From contig JACCGJ010005261.1 of the NCBI GenBank assembly GCA_013407085.1, positions 16,910 to 80,909 of the forward strand: 64,000 nucleotides of DNA, written 5' to 3'. Source of the DNA: Atriophallophorus winterbourni (Eukaryota > Platyhelminthes > Trematoda > Plagiorchiida > Microphallidae). Each line of letters starts with the position of its first letter. Within the stretch, counting starts at the first letter, position 1. The translations under genes were made by a program, and so were the position numbers. Below, in pieces: positions 29,200 to 40,374 of the stretch. Under the pieces are notes generated by a model that ran no database searches, had not been told where the DNA came from, and saw nothing but the letters and a program-made list of their open reading frames with translations.

Positions 29200-32092
29200 A
29201 CATCTTCAAAGGCGGCTGTGGATCAAACGCTGGAAATTATCGTCCCGTCACACCATTATCTATTGTTGGTATGGTCTTGGAAGGTATAGTATCACAATCA
29301 CGTTAACCAGCCAACTCGCTGACTGGGTCTTGACCAACCCTTGACCATGTCTTAACGACTGAGGCAACCGCGGTAGAGGATATACAATACCTGGCACCAC
29401 TGGGAAAGAGTGATCATGTGGTGCTTTTGTTTGTTTATGTATGTAGTGCGGAACGATCGAGCGAACAGGCAAAAGTCATAAGGAAAATACAATTTGAATC
29501 CTTAAATATCAGTCTCCGGGATGCACACACTCATGAGTTTGATTCAATGGATTCTGGCTCATATTACAATTTGTTTCTAAATTATCTGAATTTGAAGATT
29601 TACGAAAACTCGATTTTTGTACCACACAAGTGCAGCTACAACAACCAGTTTGTTATTCGGAGTAGAACTAAGAAATGGTTAGCTGTTAAGCGAGAGTCTT
29701 GGGTAACTCATAAGAAGTTTGGTACGGAAGCAATTTAGAAGGGATTCTGTAAGATACGGAATAAAGTCACGACTCTTGTAAGAGAATATCGCATGCAATT
29801 CCAATGGAACTTGCTTAAGAGAATGGAAAAGAATCCTAAGCTGCTCTACAAGATAGTAATTGAACGATCAAAGATCAAACCAGGTGTATTCTCTGTACTA
29901 ACGCCTAATGGATTGACACACACTGCCCAAGATACCGCCGATGCTTTAGCAACATTTACTCATTTGTCTTCAATCCCAAGCGTTGTATCCCATATCAAGT
30001 TTCACCAAATTCGCCACATTTCGAATTACTAAGTGAAATGACTATCAACGAATCTATCACCGCTCAACGAAACTAGTTCTCAGCATCCGAAACAAACCAT
30101 ATAACGAAAGGATAGCTCAACTGAATCTGTTCGATTTTCCCTATCGACGAATCAGAGAAGACCTTATCTTACTTTACAAAACATTCCATACACCGAACCA
30201 TCCCTTACAGGATTTATTCACACGAAAAGATACGAGAAATTATCGGACCCATGAATATGTGCTGGTCATACCCCATTCCCGCCAGAACTGTAGAAGGTAT
30301 TTTTACTCTGTCCGTGTCTGTTTTACTTGGAACAGTTTACCTTCAACCGTTGCTCACGCCACTAGCTTGCATGACTTTAAAACGAAATTAGACGAATTTT
30401 ATTGCATTATTCGTTTCCAGAACACTTATATACTGTTTAATCTATGTTCTTATATTGTTTATACACTTAAATTTCAATTTTTACCATCCTATGGTTGTTG
30501 TTAAGCTTGTTGCTTTTTAGACCATTAAAAACCTTGAATTACCTTGAACGAATACATGGTTTGGTGGGAACTTTGTCAACTAAACGAAAAGAAGTCCCCA
30601 GGCGCAAACAAAATTACCCCCGCCATACTTCGCAGGTGTCGTGTTGCTTTGACTGCTCCTCTCACTCGCATATTCAATCTCATCTTAAATGAAGGAAAAA
30701 TACCACCGCAATGGAAAGCAGGGATGATAATTCCTATTTATAAAGGCGGTAGCCGTTCAGACACAGCAAACTATAGACCGGTAACGTTACTTTCGGTGAT
30801 CTCTAAATTAACGGAACGCATTGTGACTGCGCGCATAAGAGAACATTTTGAAAACCAAAATATTTTGACCGCAGCACAACACGGTTTTCGAAGAGATCGT
30901 TGCTGTTTATCTAACCTTCTTACAACGTTCGAGGATTGGACCAAGGCACTAGACGAAGGTACATGCTTGTTACATCGATATTTCCAAAGCTTTCGATAGA
31001 GTCAACCATGACATCTTAATCAAAAAGCTCGAACCTTATGGAATAACGGAAATATTGCTAAATTGGATAAGGAACTATCTTACTGATAGACACGTCCAAG
31101 TTCGCGTTGGCAGCACCTTATCTAGAAAAATAGACATCACGAGTGGAGTTCTGCAAGGCTCGGTGCTTGGACCTCTTCTATTCTTAGTTAATGATTGTTA
31201 ATGACTGTATGGCATCACAACGGGATCTAAGCATCTTATTTCGTTGGTCTCAGTTAAATGAGTTACCATTTAACCCTGCGAAATGTAAAATGTTGCAGCT
31301 TGGGAAATCTCTGCACCACACGTATCAGCTTGGCACGCAAGATCTCGTCTGGACCACAGCAGAAAAAGATCTTGGTATATGGGTTTCGTTTAACCTTAAG
31401 CCTGAACAGCATTGCACGATGATGTTCAATAAAGCTTGCCGTATCTTGAGTCTTCTCAGAAGAATATTCCGGATTTTTACGCCCGAAACCCTACCCCGGG
31501 TAATTAACACGTATATACGTCCTGTTATGGAATATTCCATCCAAGCCTGGGCACCATGGCTGAGGAAGGATATCGAACTACTCGACAGGATTTATCATCG
31601 TGCTACATAGTTGGTCTCCCGGTACAGAAATTTGCCTTTCACAGAGCGAATGTTAAAACTGAACCTACAAGATTTTACCCAACGACGGATACGTAGTGAC
31701 CTTTTGTTGACCTTCAAAATCCTGCATTCTGTAAACCATCCCCTTAAACACTTGCTAAAGCCCAATGACCTTACTCGAACACGAACACATTCAAAGGCTT
31801 TAAGCATTCCGCATTCTCGATTGAATATACGTCGTAATTTTTTTCTCGGTAAGAATTTGTTTCACTTGGAACTATTTGCCTGAAGAAATCACACGATCAG
31901 AATCTGTTGAGGTTTTCGCTTCCAAACTCGATGAGTTTATGACGAACCATGCGGTATGCGAGTGTCCCTATTGATTTTTGAGATATTTTATATATTTTTA
32001 TATGTTCCATATACCTTGTCATCCTATGGTTATTATTAAGCTTAGTGCTTTTTTACCATAAAATTTTCTGAGTTCTGAGTTCTGAGTATCAG
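29200..32092 (+). pseudogene. CR1-like retrotransposon, family C copy 2, with a nested insertion
   Basis: After an RT scrap at 29205-29280, the linker (29418-30048) and RT resume at 30547: NEKKSPGANKITPAILRRC, YKGGSRSDTANYRPVTLL, QHGFRRDRCCLSNLL, then a deletion removing the FADD motif near 31185, thumb (LPFNPAKCKML, 31270) and tail to about 31900. The 3' UTR ends in three TGAGTTC-type units at 32070-32092. Stops and frameshifts occur throughout. A family B element is inserted at 30054-30546. Confidence 0.82.
30054..30546 (+). mobile_element. Family B CR1-like element, 5'-truncated, inserted in family C
   Basis: This 493-bp insert starts within the thumb (YHRSTKLVLSIRNKPYNERIAQ region) and runs through PHSRQNCRRYFYSVRVCFTWNSLP and a 3' UTR to TTGAATTACC units. 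AACGAAT occurs on both sides (30047-30053 and 30547-30553), a seven-base target duplication. The uninterrupted host site is visible in the paralogous copy at 7475-7500. Confidence 0.85.
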
Positions 32093-32189
32093 ACACAATG
32101 GTTGCAAAACTTTGAATCGCGAAATTATTTTCTCATCGCTCTTGTTCAACGAATCTTCTCATAGCGTTAGACGAATTGACAAAATATTT

Positions 32190-32262
32190 GGATAGAAGTT
32201 ATTGCATTCGCCTTTTTACCTAGACAGTTCAAGCGCTTTTGACAGAGTCAATCAACATTTGC
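32190..32262 (+). pseudogene. RT scrap
   Basis: A short plus-strand piece reading YLDSSSAFDRVNQHLLL, the motif A region of a CR1-like RT. It is too short to place in a family. Confidence 0.5.
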
Positions 32263-33015
32263 TTCTTCGATAGGGAAAGTCGAACAGATTCAGTTAAGCT
32301 ATCCTTTCTTTACATGGTTTGTTTCGGATGCTGAGAACTAGTTCTGTTGAGCGGTGATAGTTTCGCTGCATAAGTTCCGCATCCCTCTTGAGCCACAGAG
32401 ACCATGAGTGCACACCGTATTCCATGACTGGTCTCAAATATGTATTCATGATCCTTGGGAATATCTTGGGCGAAAATTTCCCAAATACACGTTTGAGTAG
32501 ATTTAGAACGTGTTGCTTTTTTAAAGGCACCGTTAGTTGGAAGTGATGTTTTTAAATTGGAGCATATCCGGACACTCAAATCATTTTCTTCACTGCAATT
32601 TTCAAGGACATGCGAATCTATGTGATATGTGAGCTCTACTCGATTCCCCACATTCATGATCCTGCATTTGTTGAAGTTAGACGGCAGTTTGTTCTTCAAC
32701 GACCAGCTGTGAAGCGTATCAAGATCCTTTTGTGATAGCAGACAGTCTTCTGGACTACCAATGCAGCGCCATATCTTTATGTTGTCGCAAATAACGAAAT
32801 TTTACAACGAAAAATTTCCGGTACTTCATTGACATAAACCAGAAAGAGGATCGGAACAAGGACTGAACCTTGAGGAACTTCGTTATTTGCTGCGCTTTGC
32901 TTGGATAATGCACCATCAACACTTACCTGGTTAGTGCGATTTGTTAATTCAAAGTTGTTGTTGGCCTCCTTCGGTCGATGTCGACCATGGATGTACATCA
33001 CAAACGCGTGAAAGT
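32263..33015 (-). pseudogene. CR1-like RT, 3' half of a split element
   Basis: Minus strand from about 32965: NRTNQVSVDGALSKQ, NNEVPQGSVLVPILFLVYVNEVPE, then NKLPSNFNKCRIMNVGN and thumb blocks down to NKPCKERIA near 32295. It continues the frame that ends at KLLNWL in the fragment at 34711-35680; an RTE copy and a short family B tail sit between them. The FADD region is partly deleted. Confidence 0.72.
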
Positions 33016-34655
33016 TCAAGTTTTGCAGCTTTTTGAGTGACTAAACAGTCCGATTCGGGAGGAACAATCTCTCCCGCAGCGCTGGCAGCGATAGTCAGAA
33101 CTCGGTTGTATTGCGTTAGATGCACGTCGTCGGCGTGATCTGCGTTCAGCTGCCAAGAGCTGTATCTGCTCCTCCCCAGCATGCAGACGACGCTTTACAC
33201 AGTGCCTCCAATGTGAGCGGTCGAGAGCAAGTTCTTCCTAACTCGCCGGGTCAATGCCAAGAGCTTTCATATCTCTTTTACAAACGTCTTTGTACCGCAA
33301 GTGCGGTCTGCCCAATGGTCGACTTCCTAGTTGCAACTTACCATAGAGTAAATCTTTCGGAATACTACCATTTTCCATTCTATAGACATGATCAAGCCAG
33401 CGCAGGCGGCGCTGTCGCAATAGAGTGAACATGCTCGGTAGACCAGCTTTTGAAAGCACTTCAGCATTAGTCACTCTGTCCATCCACGATATGTTCAAGA
33501 TACGACGGATGCTTCGTAGATGGAAAGCATTCAGCTTCCGTTCGTGTCTTGCGTGGGTGGTCCCGGTTTCACTGCCGTACAGTAAAACATTTAGTACGCA
33601 CGCGCTGTACACCATCATCTTCGTCTTTACAGTCAGCTTGCGGTTACCCCAAACACGAGAGTTCAAACGGGACAGAATGACAGCTGCTCTGCCAATTCGC
33701 TTATCAATCTCCGTGTCTAGCGAGAGGTTACCCGCAATGGTTGAACCAAGGTATGTGAACTGATGTACTGATTCAAGCTGACAGTTTCCAACAGTTATGA
33801 TGGGAGGCGATACAGTCCCTTGGCTAAGGACTTTGGTCTTGCTCATGCTTATTGTTAGACCAAAGTCTTTGCATGCCGAAGAAAAACAGTCCATTAGAGA
33901 CTGAAGGTGCTCCTGGGAGTGAGCAATAAAGGCTGCATCGTCGGCAAACAGCAGGTCACGGATTAGCACATTTCGTGCCTTGGTTTGTGCTCTCAACCGG
34001 TTTAGGTTGAAAAGCTTGCCATCATTTCGCGTGCGTAAGTAAATACCTTCTGTTCTCTTCCTGAAAGCGTACTTCAGAAGTAGAGCAAAGAAAATGCCGA
34101 ACAGCGTGGGAGCCAGAACACACCCTTGTTTGACGCCTCGGCGAATTTCAAAGACTTCTGACCTGAAACCGTTAAAATGACTGAGCCCTTCATGCCTGAG
34201 TGGAACGAAATAACGAGCTTTAGCAGTCTTGGTGGGCAGCCTATCAAATTAAGCATTTTGAAAAGACCCTCCCTGCTGACGTAGTCGAATGCCTTCGTTA
34301 AATCAATAAAAACAGCGTATAATGGCATACTCTGTTCCCGACACTTTTCTTGAAGTTGTCTTAGGGAGAAGATCATGTCAACGGTCGATCTTCCCTTGCG
34401 AAAGCCACATTGAGATTCGGAGTAAATTCTATCAGCTAAAACTTGCAGTCGGATCTGTAAGACTTTAGCAAACAATTTGCCTACAACATTCAGAAGGGAG
34501 ATTCCTCTGTAATTGTTGCAGTCGCCTCTATCTCCTTTATTCTTGAATAGCGTGATGATCTTTGTGTCGCGCATCTCTTGTGGGACACCCCCCTCCTGCC
34601 AGCACTGAAGAAGCAAGTGGTGAAGCGGTTGCAATAATGCTGCTCTACCGCAAAG
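33016..34655 (-). pseudogene. RTE-clade retrotransposon, 5'-truncated
   Basis: The RT begins near 34650 and shows TKIITLFKNKGDRGDCNNYRGISLL, QCGFRKGRSTVDMIFSLRQL, YAVFIDLTKAFDYVSR, then after a frameshift near 34070-34000 DLLFADDAAFIAHS, followed by the RTE-type tail (NAFHLRSIRRIL, RLRWLDHVYRM, GRPHLRYKDVCKRD). A TAG at 33235-33237 interrupts a conserved serine-tryptophan site. The frame continues to a terminal zinc finger (CQRCGRDC…HSKSC) near 33045. Breaks show it is inactive. Confidence 0.88.
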
Positions 34656-34710
34656 TAATTCAAAGTAATTCAAAGTTTTAATGGTCCAAAAAGCAAATAC
34701 TTTACAGTAA
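34656..34710 (-). mobile_element. Very short family B 3' end (about 55 bp)
   Basis: Minus strand GCTTTTTGGACCATTAAAAC followed by TTTGAATTAC units, identical in style to 24060-24110 and 30510-30546. It sits between the RTE fragment and the host RT fragment, so it is either an extreme 5'-truncated insertion or a template-switch product. Confidence 0.6.
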
Positions 34711-35678
34711 CAGCCAATTCAACAACTTTCCAGTAATATCAAGCATTTCAAGCTTCTGCAGTAGTGGGGAATGGTCAACACGATCGAATGCTTTTGATAT
34801 ATCTAAGTAGCACGCGTGTATTGCTTGTCCTTTATCTACCGATTTTGTCCAATCATCTAGCGTTACCAGTAAATTAGACAAACAGGAATAATTTCGTCTA
34901 AATCCATGCTGGTTCCTCGAAAGCAACGGATTATTCTCGAAATGTTTCATTTGATCGTCAACAATGAGTCGCTCAAGTAATTTTGAAACCACAGGTAACA
35001 GAGAAACGGCTCGGTAATTAGAAACATCGGAGAGATTTTCACCTTTGTAAATAGGAGAAATCATTCTGCGTTTCCAATCTGTAGGAATCACTCCACTTGC
35101 CCGTGTTTGCTCGAACAAGTAAGTGAGTGGTTTGTATAGCAAACTCGCAAATTGCTTCAATATTTTCGGGGTAATTCCATCGGCTTTAGGAGAATTTCCG
35201 GTTTTTAGAATAAATAAACTTTGAAGGACGCGTTTCGAAGTGATACTTATTTCACTTAAGGCAACCGTGTTTGAAAAATTTCGATTTGGGATGTTTACTG
35301 CATGTTGTATCGGGTTGAATACCGATGAATAAAACGTGGCTAAAGCATCAGCAGTTTCTGCTTCAGTTGTTGTTGGTACAGCTGATGTGTTCACGGACGC
35401 TACTCCAGGTTTCACCTTAGCTTGATCGTTAACCATACGATAAAGTATTTTGGGGTTGCGCTTCATCATGCTTGATATTACTTCTTGGAAGCACAACTTG
35501 GATGACAAATTTGTTTACTTTGTTCCGCAGTAAACGGAATGTTTCCCAGTTCTCTGATGATAGGTTTTGCCGATGGTGTCGCCAAGCAATGTTTCGTACC
35601 GTTAACCACTTACGAGTTCGGCTTTTTAGTTTAAATTCAAAGTTTTTTCTTGAGTTCCTGAGAACAAATTCGGATACC
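34711..35678 (-). pseudogene. CR1-like linker and RT, 5' half of a split element
   Basis: From 35670 downward: KLKSRTRKWLTVRNIAWRHH, MMKRNPKILYRMVNDQAKVKPGV, SPKADGITPKILKQ, IYKGENLSDVSNYRAVSLLPVVSK, QHGFRRNYSCLSNLLVTLDDW, HACYLDISKAFDRVDHSPLL, ending at KLLNWL near 34720. A 268-codon stretch (35508-34702) is open. The remainder of the RT lies at 32.97 kb. Confidence 0.8.
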
Positions 35679-35679
35679 T

Positions 35680-36195
35680 GAGACCAACCATGGAATAATC
35701 TGTGCAGTCATTGTCTCCGTGGCTCAAGAAAGATGTAGAACTTGTGCAGCGCATCTAGCACCACTCAAGAAAACTAGTTCTAAACATCCAAAGCAAGCCT
35801 TATAGTGAAAGGATAGACCACGTGAACGTGTTCGAATTTCTTTATCGACGAATCAGAGATGTCCTTATGCTACTCCACAAAATATTCCATACCCGGAACC
35901 ATCCTTTGCAGGGCCTATTCACGCGAAAGGATGCGCGAATATTTGGACCCATGAATATATTCTGATGGTACCCCATTCCCGCCTTAACTGTAAAACGTAT
36001 TTTTATTCTGCCCGTGAGCGTTTATCTTGGAACAGTTTACTTTCTGTCTTTGCTCACTCCACTAGCTTGCATGAGTTTAAAATCAAATTAGACGAATTTT
36101 TATTGAAGTATTCGTTTCCCGACTACATATACACTGTTTAACCACATTGTTTGTGAATTCGATGATAAATACACATTTGAAAATTGTAATTTAGC
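35680..36195 (+). pseudogene. Family B CR1-like RT tail, interrupted
   Basis: SLSPWLKKDVELVQRI, KPYSERIDHVNVFEF and degraded PIPALTVK/NSLLS blocks lead into a 3' UTR that stops near 36195 and resumes at 36550-36675 (AGCTTGATGCTTTTTAGGCCATCAAACATCTTGAATTACATTGAAC in style), with the hammerhead element between. Confidence 0.7.
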
Positions 36196-36199
36196 CTTC

Positions 36200-36549
36200 A
36201 TGTGTGGACTAATCTAAGTCCCACAGTCAGTGCAATGCAGCAACGGTAACCGTTTGACTCATTTTTGCAACATTCTAATAATAGCGTGACTTTAAAAACT
36301 ACCTTCATGCAGTTATTAGTATGTTGCAAAATATTCCAAACAGTTACCCACATAAAAGCTAAATTTTTAATTTGCAAATGAGGATTTATCCTCGAATTCG
36401 CTAATATTTAGTTTTAGCACAAATCTCGAACGGTGCTCGAATGTCATGTCACAGATACGCATACCTGATGGGCGGCAATAGACGCGAAACCTATCGTGTG
36501 CTTCTGTCTTCCTTTCCAAAAGTCATATACTATTTATATATAAAATAAG
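36200..36549 (+). mobile_element. Hammerhead-bearing short element, rearranged copy
   Basis: It contains the hammerhead at 36453-36509 and the same flanking text as 19.09-19.35 kb (GTTGCAAAATATTCCAAACAG; TTTATCCTCGAATTCG). The segment 36216-36275 (CTAAGTCCCACAGTCAGTGC…) is the reverse complement of the corresponding part of the 19-kb copy, so this copy has a fold-back 5' half. It splits a family B 3' UTR. Confidence 0.68.
36453..36509 (+). ncRNA. Hammerhead ribozyme with compensatory pair change, probably impaired
   Basis: Outer stem I is ACAG/CTGT (36453-36456, 36506-36509), replacing ACG G/C CGT of the 19-kb copy by a paired G-C to A-T change. Inner stem I GCATAC/GTGTGC is unchanged. Stem II is GCG/CGC with loop GCAATAGA. 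The core reads CTGATGG instead of CTGATGA and stem III reads ACCTAT, so this copy has probably lost activity. Confidence 0.75.
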
Positions 36550-36679
36550 ACTTTAAGCAAAAAACCTAATTGTTTAGCTTGTTTTTATACAATTTTGTTG
36601 TAATTTTTAACATCTTGTGGTTATTTTTTAGCTTGATGCTTTTTAGGCCATCAAACATCTTGAATTACATTGAACTATC

Positions 36680-37080
36680 ATGATTGTTGAATCATTTGTT
36701 AATGATTACGTTCAGTGTAAACATGCAACATTGTAACGCGGCGGGGCAGAGAACCCGGAAATCATTGCTTCAGGGCATTTCTGGTCAACCAGTGGCAGCT
36801 GGCGCACATTTGGCCGATTATCACATTGCGGTCAAACATTAACCATCTTCCCCCGCGTTGCACCCCGCACATCGATTGTGTCTCGTTTCGTTCTTGAGGT
36901 CAACTTGTCGAACGCTAATTGTGTTCACCCACGAATCCTTAAACACAAGAGAAGCCGATTTCTCAAGGCGTTTATTACATACAGAACAACTAACAAAACA
37001 CTGTTATTATTTGAAAATATTCGAGACCGATCGGGAGTCCATAATCATGAAAATAAAGTTTGCAATGAATCGGTTATAGC
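36680..37080. other. No recognisable gene
   Basis: Short open frames of about 70 codons only. AAAATAAAG near 37052 could be a polyadenylation-like signal, but no gene is associated with it. Confidence 0.4.
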
Positions 37081-37086
37081 AAGATT

Positions 37087-37130
37087 TTGGTAACGTTTCG
37101 CTTCTGAATACAGAAGCTTCGTCAGACCAA
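37087..37130 (-). ncRNA. Hammerhead-like motif with a long stem II
   Basis: Minus strand: TTGGT (37130-37126) pairs with ACCAA (37091-37087); core CTGACGA (37125-37119; position 7 is variable in hammerheads); one extra A; seven perfect pairs GCTTCTG/CAGAAGC around TATT; GAAA (37099-37096); then CGTT with cleavage expected after T at 37092. The extra A next to the core is unusual, so activity is uncertain. Confidence 0.55.
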
Positions 37131-37139
37131 GGGTGTCGG

Positions 37140-38155
37140 GACGAACAGTGTTCAGGTTTAAATGGCGTTTTCTTGACCAATCACGCGTTCTCTAAGCTAG
37201 ACAGGGGAGATCAAGACAATTGATCACCCCCATCAATGCTGTGTTAATCCTCAAATTGTTTATTTAGTGTGCAGGTGAGCGTCCGCTGACACATTGCTTA
37301 CGTAATCCATGTGCACATAAAGTGTTATGCACGTTAATTCTTATCTGCTGAATACCTCTAGCCTAATTACAACATGGAATTGGAAGGTAGGCGTTTTTGG
37401 TGGCGCAAATTTGCTTCCGAAGCGTAATTCTGTTATTCATAGTAGTGTGACACTTCTTCAAGGAAATGACACTACTTGTAAAAGATCCATCGTCGCGCTA
37501 TATCTTATGAAGAAGAAATCGAGGCTGAGCTGCGGCGTTTCGGACAACGAAGAAGAGCAACAATTTAGGGATCTGATAAATGTTGTTCAAACAAATGCGC
37601 CATCTCCTGAAACTGTAACTGCTCTGTATGACACAATGCTGCGCTGAGGACAAATCGCTCTAATTGAGCCATAACCCCGTGAGTCCGGGTCCATGGAATC
37701 GTGTTCTCATGTTCTATACAAACGGTTGTAGCATTAGAAACGAATGAGGGGGAACTCCACTGTAAATTAAACGACGCCAACTACGAAATTATGGGTCACA
37801 CAAAAGTCATTGTTGTTTCATGATGACTTATATACCGGCTGTAATAACTGGCAGATTTAGCGCCACAATAAGCATTTGATCTTTAGATAGGCTGGCTCAC
37901 GGAGCATTGCTTTTCATTGACATTTTTATTATTTTTTACGGAAGTATTTCTCATACTATTAAGAACGTGCGTATGATGTCTGTGTTACCCAGGCTTGGAT
38001 TTACGTGTATAAATATAAGTTGCCTCTAATCTAGTTCTTGCGCTCGTTTGTAAGAGAATGCACTTTGTCATCAATAGATTTCTTTTTTAGCCATAGAACC
38101 ATTTGTTTCAATTTTGAGTGATTTCAATAAACATGAATAAGCAGAGAGCATCAAA
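37140..38155. other. No recognisable gene
   Basis: A 106-codon plus-strand frame at 37327-37647 has no recognised domain. No repeats were identified. Confidence 0.4.
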
Positions 38156-38159
38156 CTCT

Positions 38160-39425
38160 TCATGCCCCAAGTCTTGGGAACGATTTTGAGGACTGACTAC
38201 ACTCACAATCACGTAAACGAACTCATTAGATTCCGCTAGAGTGAGTCTTTATCATACATCGACCTAGTTATCTCAACTGTTGAGAACGGTATAGAAAATT
38301 TTGTTTACTTGAACCGATTAGGAAGGAGTGCGACGTAGTAATAGCCTTCGAGTTATTATTGTCCTTTGAGAATTGTTTCGATAAGTTAGCTAGACGCTCT
38401 CGTAGCAAAACCCTTTATGCCTTACTGCAGGCAACAATGCTACTTAAATTGTCAGGAAGAAATGGAATCAGTGGTGAAAGCCTGAGCATGTGAATGAGAT
38501 GTGAGGCAAAGTCAAGAGCAACTTACTTACTGCATCATTGATCGCTCGTCTAGTACCCGTTCACAGCAAGGGTGAAACTCAATCGTGTTTAGTCTCTCGA
38601 CCTAAACAATAAACTGATTAATGCGTTGCGCTATGTATCAACGCGGTACAATACTCAAATATTGATAATGTAGGATTTCAAGTTTCCCCAGCTCTATAGC
38701 CTGGATGATCATCTATCAGAGGCACTTGAATATGAACTTCGAGTCGTCTTGTATTAAAACCACGTTTTGGATTTACTCGTATAAGGGGATCAGGCCGGCC
38801 GTCTACCTTGGGCCTGATACTTACACCATATTCCACAGCTGTAGAGAGTATCGTTTATGAACCGCCAATCAGACGAAGCGATCACGTTGTCCTAGAATCC
38901 CATTACGTTTTGTAGCGATAGGCCCAACAGTGATGGAACGAAATGCGTCAGAAGGGTGAAATACCGTGCACAGTGTACCGAGCTACAAAGCACAAGTTTC
39001 ACACAACTGGATTACTACGATTCTGATAGTCTTTGGCGCTCTCTCTTACAGCACCTCAAATCTATATTGAAAGAACATTCAATGCTCATTTTGAAGAAAA
39101 CTTCTCAACGTAATAAATTTATGCTACGAAGCAGGACTAGAATGGATGAAACAAAGGGCAATAGCATGGGAGTTTCACAAGGCTATCGACACAGCTGATT
39201 CTTGCGCACAATATACATGACTGCGTAACAAAGTTATCAGCTAAATTTAAGATGATGAACAAGCTTTTCAATCGCAATTGATTTCTCATATGCATCAGAA
39301 TCCGAAACACTTATATAGACTCGTATACGATAGAACCAAGAGTTTTTGTCCTAAAAACTTCGTCCGGCTTCACAGAATTCATTAATCAGACCGCTGACCT
39401 GTTAGCAGACATTTATGCCGGAGAT
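38160..39425 (+). pseudogene. Old CR1-like relic, endonuclease end and linker
   Basis: Scattered frames read …STAVESIVYEPPIRRSDHVVLE (endonuclease end, 38840-38905), KFMLRSRT…WMKQ (39113-39150), a linker resembling NPKHLYRLVYDRTKSF (39300-39350) and TADLLADIYAGDFAP (39395-39430), matching the region just before the RT in other families. Very decayed. Confidence 0.55.
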
Positions 39426-39639
39426 TTTGCGCCATATTTTCTGCTTATGGACGCTCGTAATTCTTATTGAAACTAATCCCGGATTTTCAGTGTTGAGGTT
39501 ATATTTAGCATTTTTGTTTATTTGTTCAGTACCGCTATATATAGAAAATTGTTCATTACGAATAAATTGGTCTTGCAACGTTTGGACAATTCTTGCGCGT
39601 AACTCTAACCGGGTTGGAAACGTTTATAGATTACAATTT

Positions 39640-39770
39640 CGAGCTATTTGGATATCATCATTTACACCGGATGAGCGTTTCTTTCACATCCACCTAGACC
39701 TAGGTGGCCCGTTACCACCTTCACGTGGCTATACATACATCCTCACGAGCATAGACCAGATCAGAAACAA
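39640..39770 (+). pseudogene. Gypsy integrase scrap
   Basis: FTPDERFFHIHLDLGGPLPPSRGYTYILTSIDQ aligns with the integrase core of the CsRn1-like element at 56 kb (PVTERFQHVHLDFVGPLAIS). It lies within a 134-codon open frame whose other parts are unrelated. Confidence 0.65.
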
Positions 39771-39779
39771 GAATTTTAC

Positions 39780-40330
39780 AAAGACTCTCCATTCTGACAT
39801 AGTCGAATGCCTTCGTTAAAACAATAAAAATGGCGTATAAGGGCATACGCTGTTCCCGACACTTTTCTCGAAGTTGCCTCATGGAAAAAAATCATGTCAA
39901 CGGTTGATCGTCCCCTACGAAAGTCACATTGAGTTTCGAGCAAATTCGATCAGCTTAAACTTGTTACCGGATCTGTAAGAGTATAGCAAACTATTTGCCT
40001 ACAAAATTCATAAGGGAGATTTCTGTGTAATTGTTGCATTCATCCTTATTCTTAAATAACATGATGACCTTCGTGTCTCGCATCTCTTGTGAGAAAACTC
40101 CTCCTTCAAGCACTAAAGGGACAAATAATGAAGAGGCTGTAATAATGCTGTTCTACAGCATTTGACGAGCTCGGGTGGAATTCCGTCGTCACCAGGGGCA
40201 TTTCCATTCGCTAAGCGGTCGATTTCCCTATTGAACTCATTAAGAGTATGGGGAGTATCTAGATTTTCAAGGGTTGGCAACAGCTCAAAATGTTTTAGTG
40301 CATGTGGGGAAACCGTACTGTCCCTAGAAT
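39780..40330 (-). pseudogene. RTE-clade RT scrap
   Basis: Its sequence parallels 34.27-34.65 kb, including the reverse complement of AFDYV and the CREQ…PLYA and RKGRSTVD blocks in broken frames, and extends further 5' (the NGNAPGDDGIPPEL-like region near 40190). Many substitutions and indels. Confidence 0.65.
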
Positions 40331-40374
40331 AGAGAGAGGAGGAGTGCTTTACTCATCTTACTATCTAATGAGTT

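Noticed and set aside
33238..34673. Penelope-like RT that could supply the hammerhead elements
   Set aside because: Motifs (YKDVCKRD, LRWLDHVYRM and the terminal zinc finger) are those of the RTE clade; no GIY-YIG domain was seen.
37327..37647. 106-codon frame as a gene
   Set aside because: No recognisable domain or similarity and no splice or promoter context that I can support.
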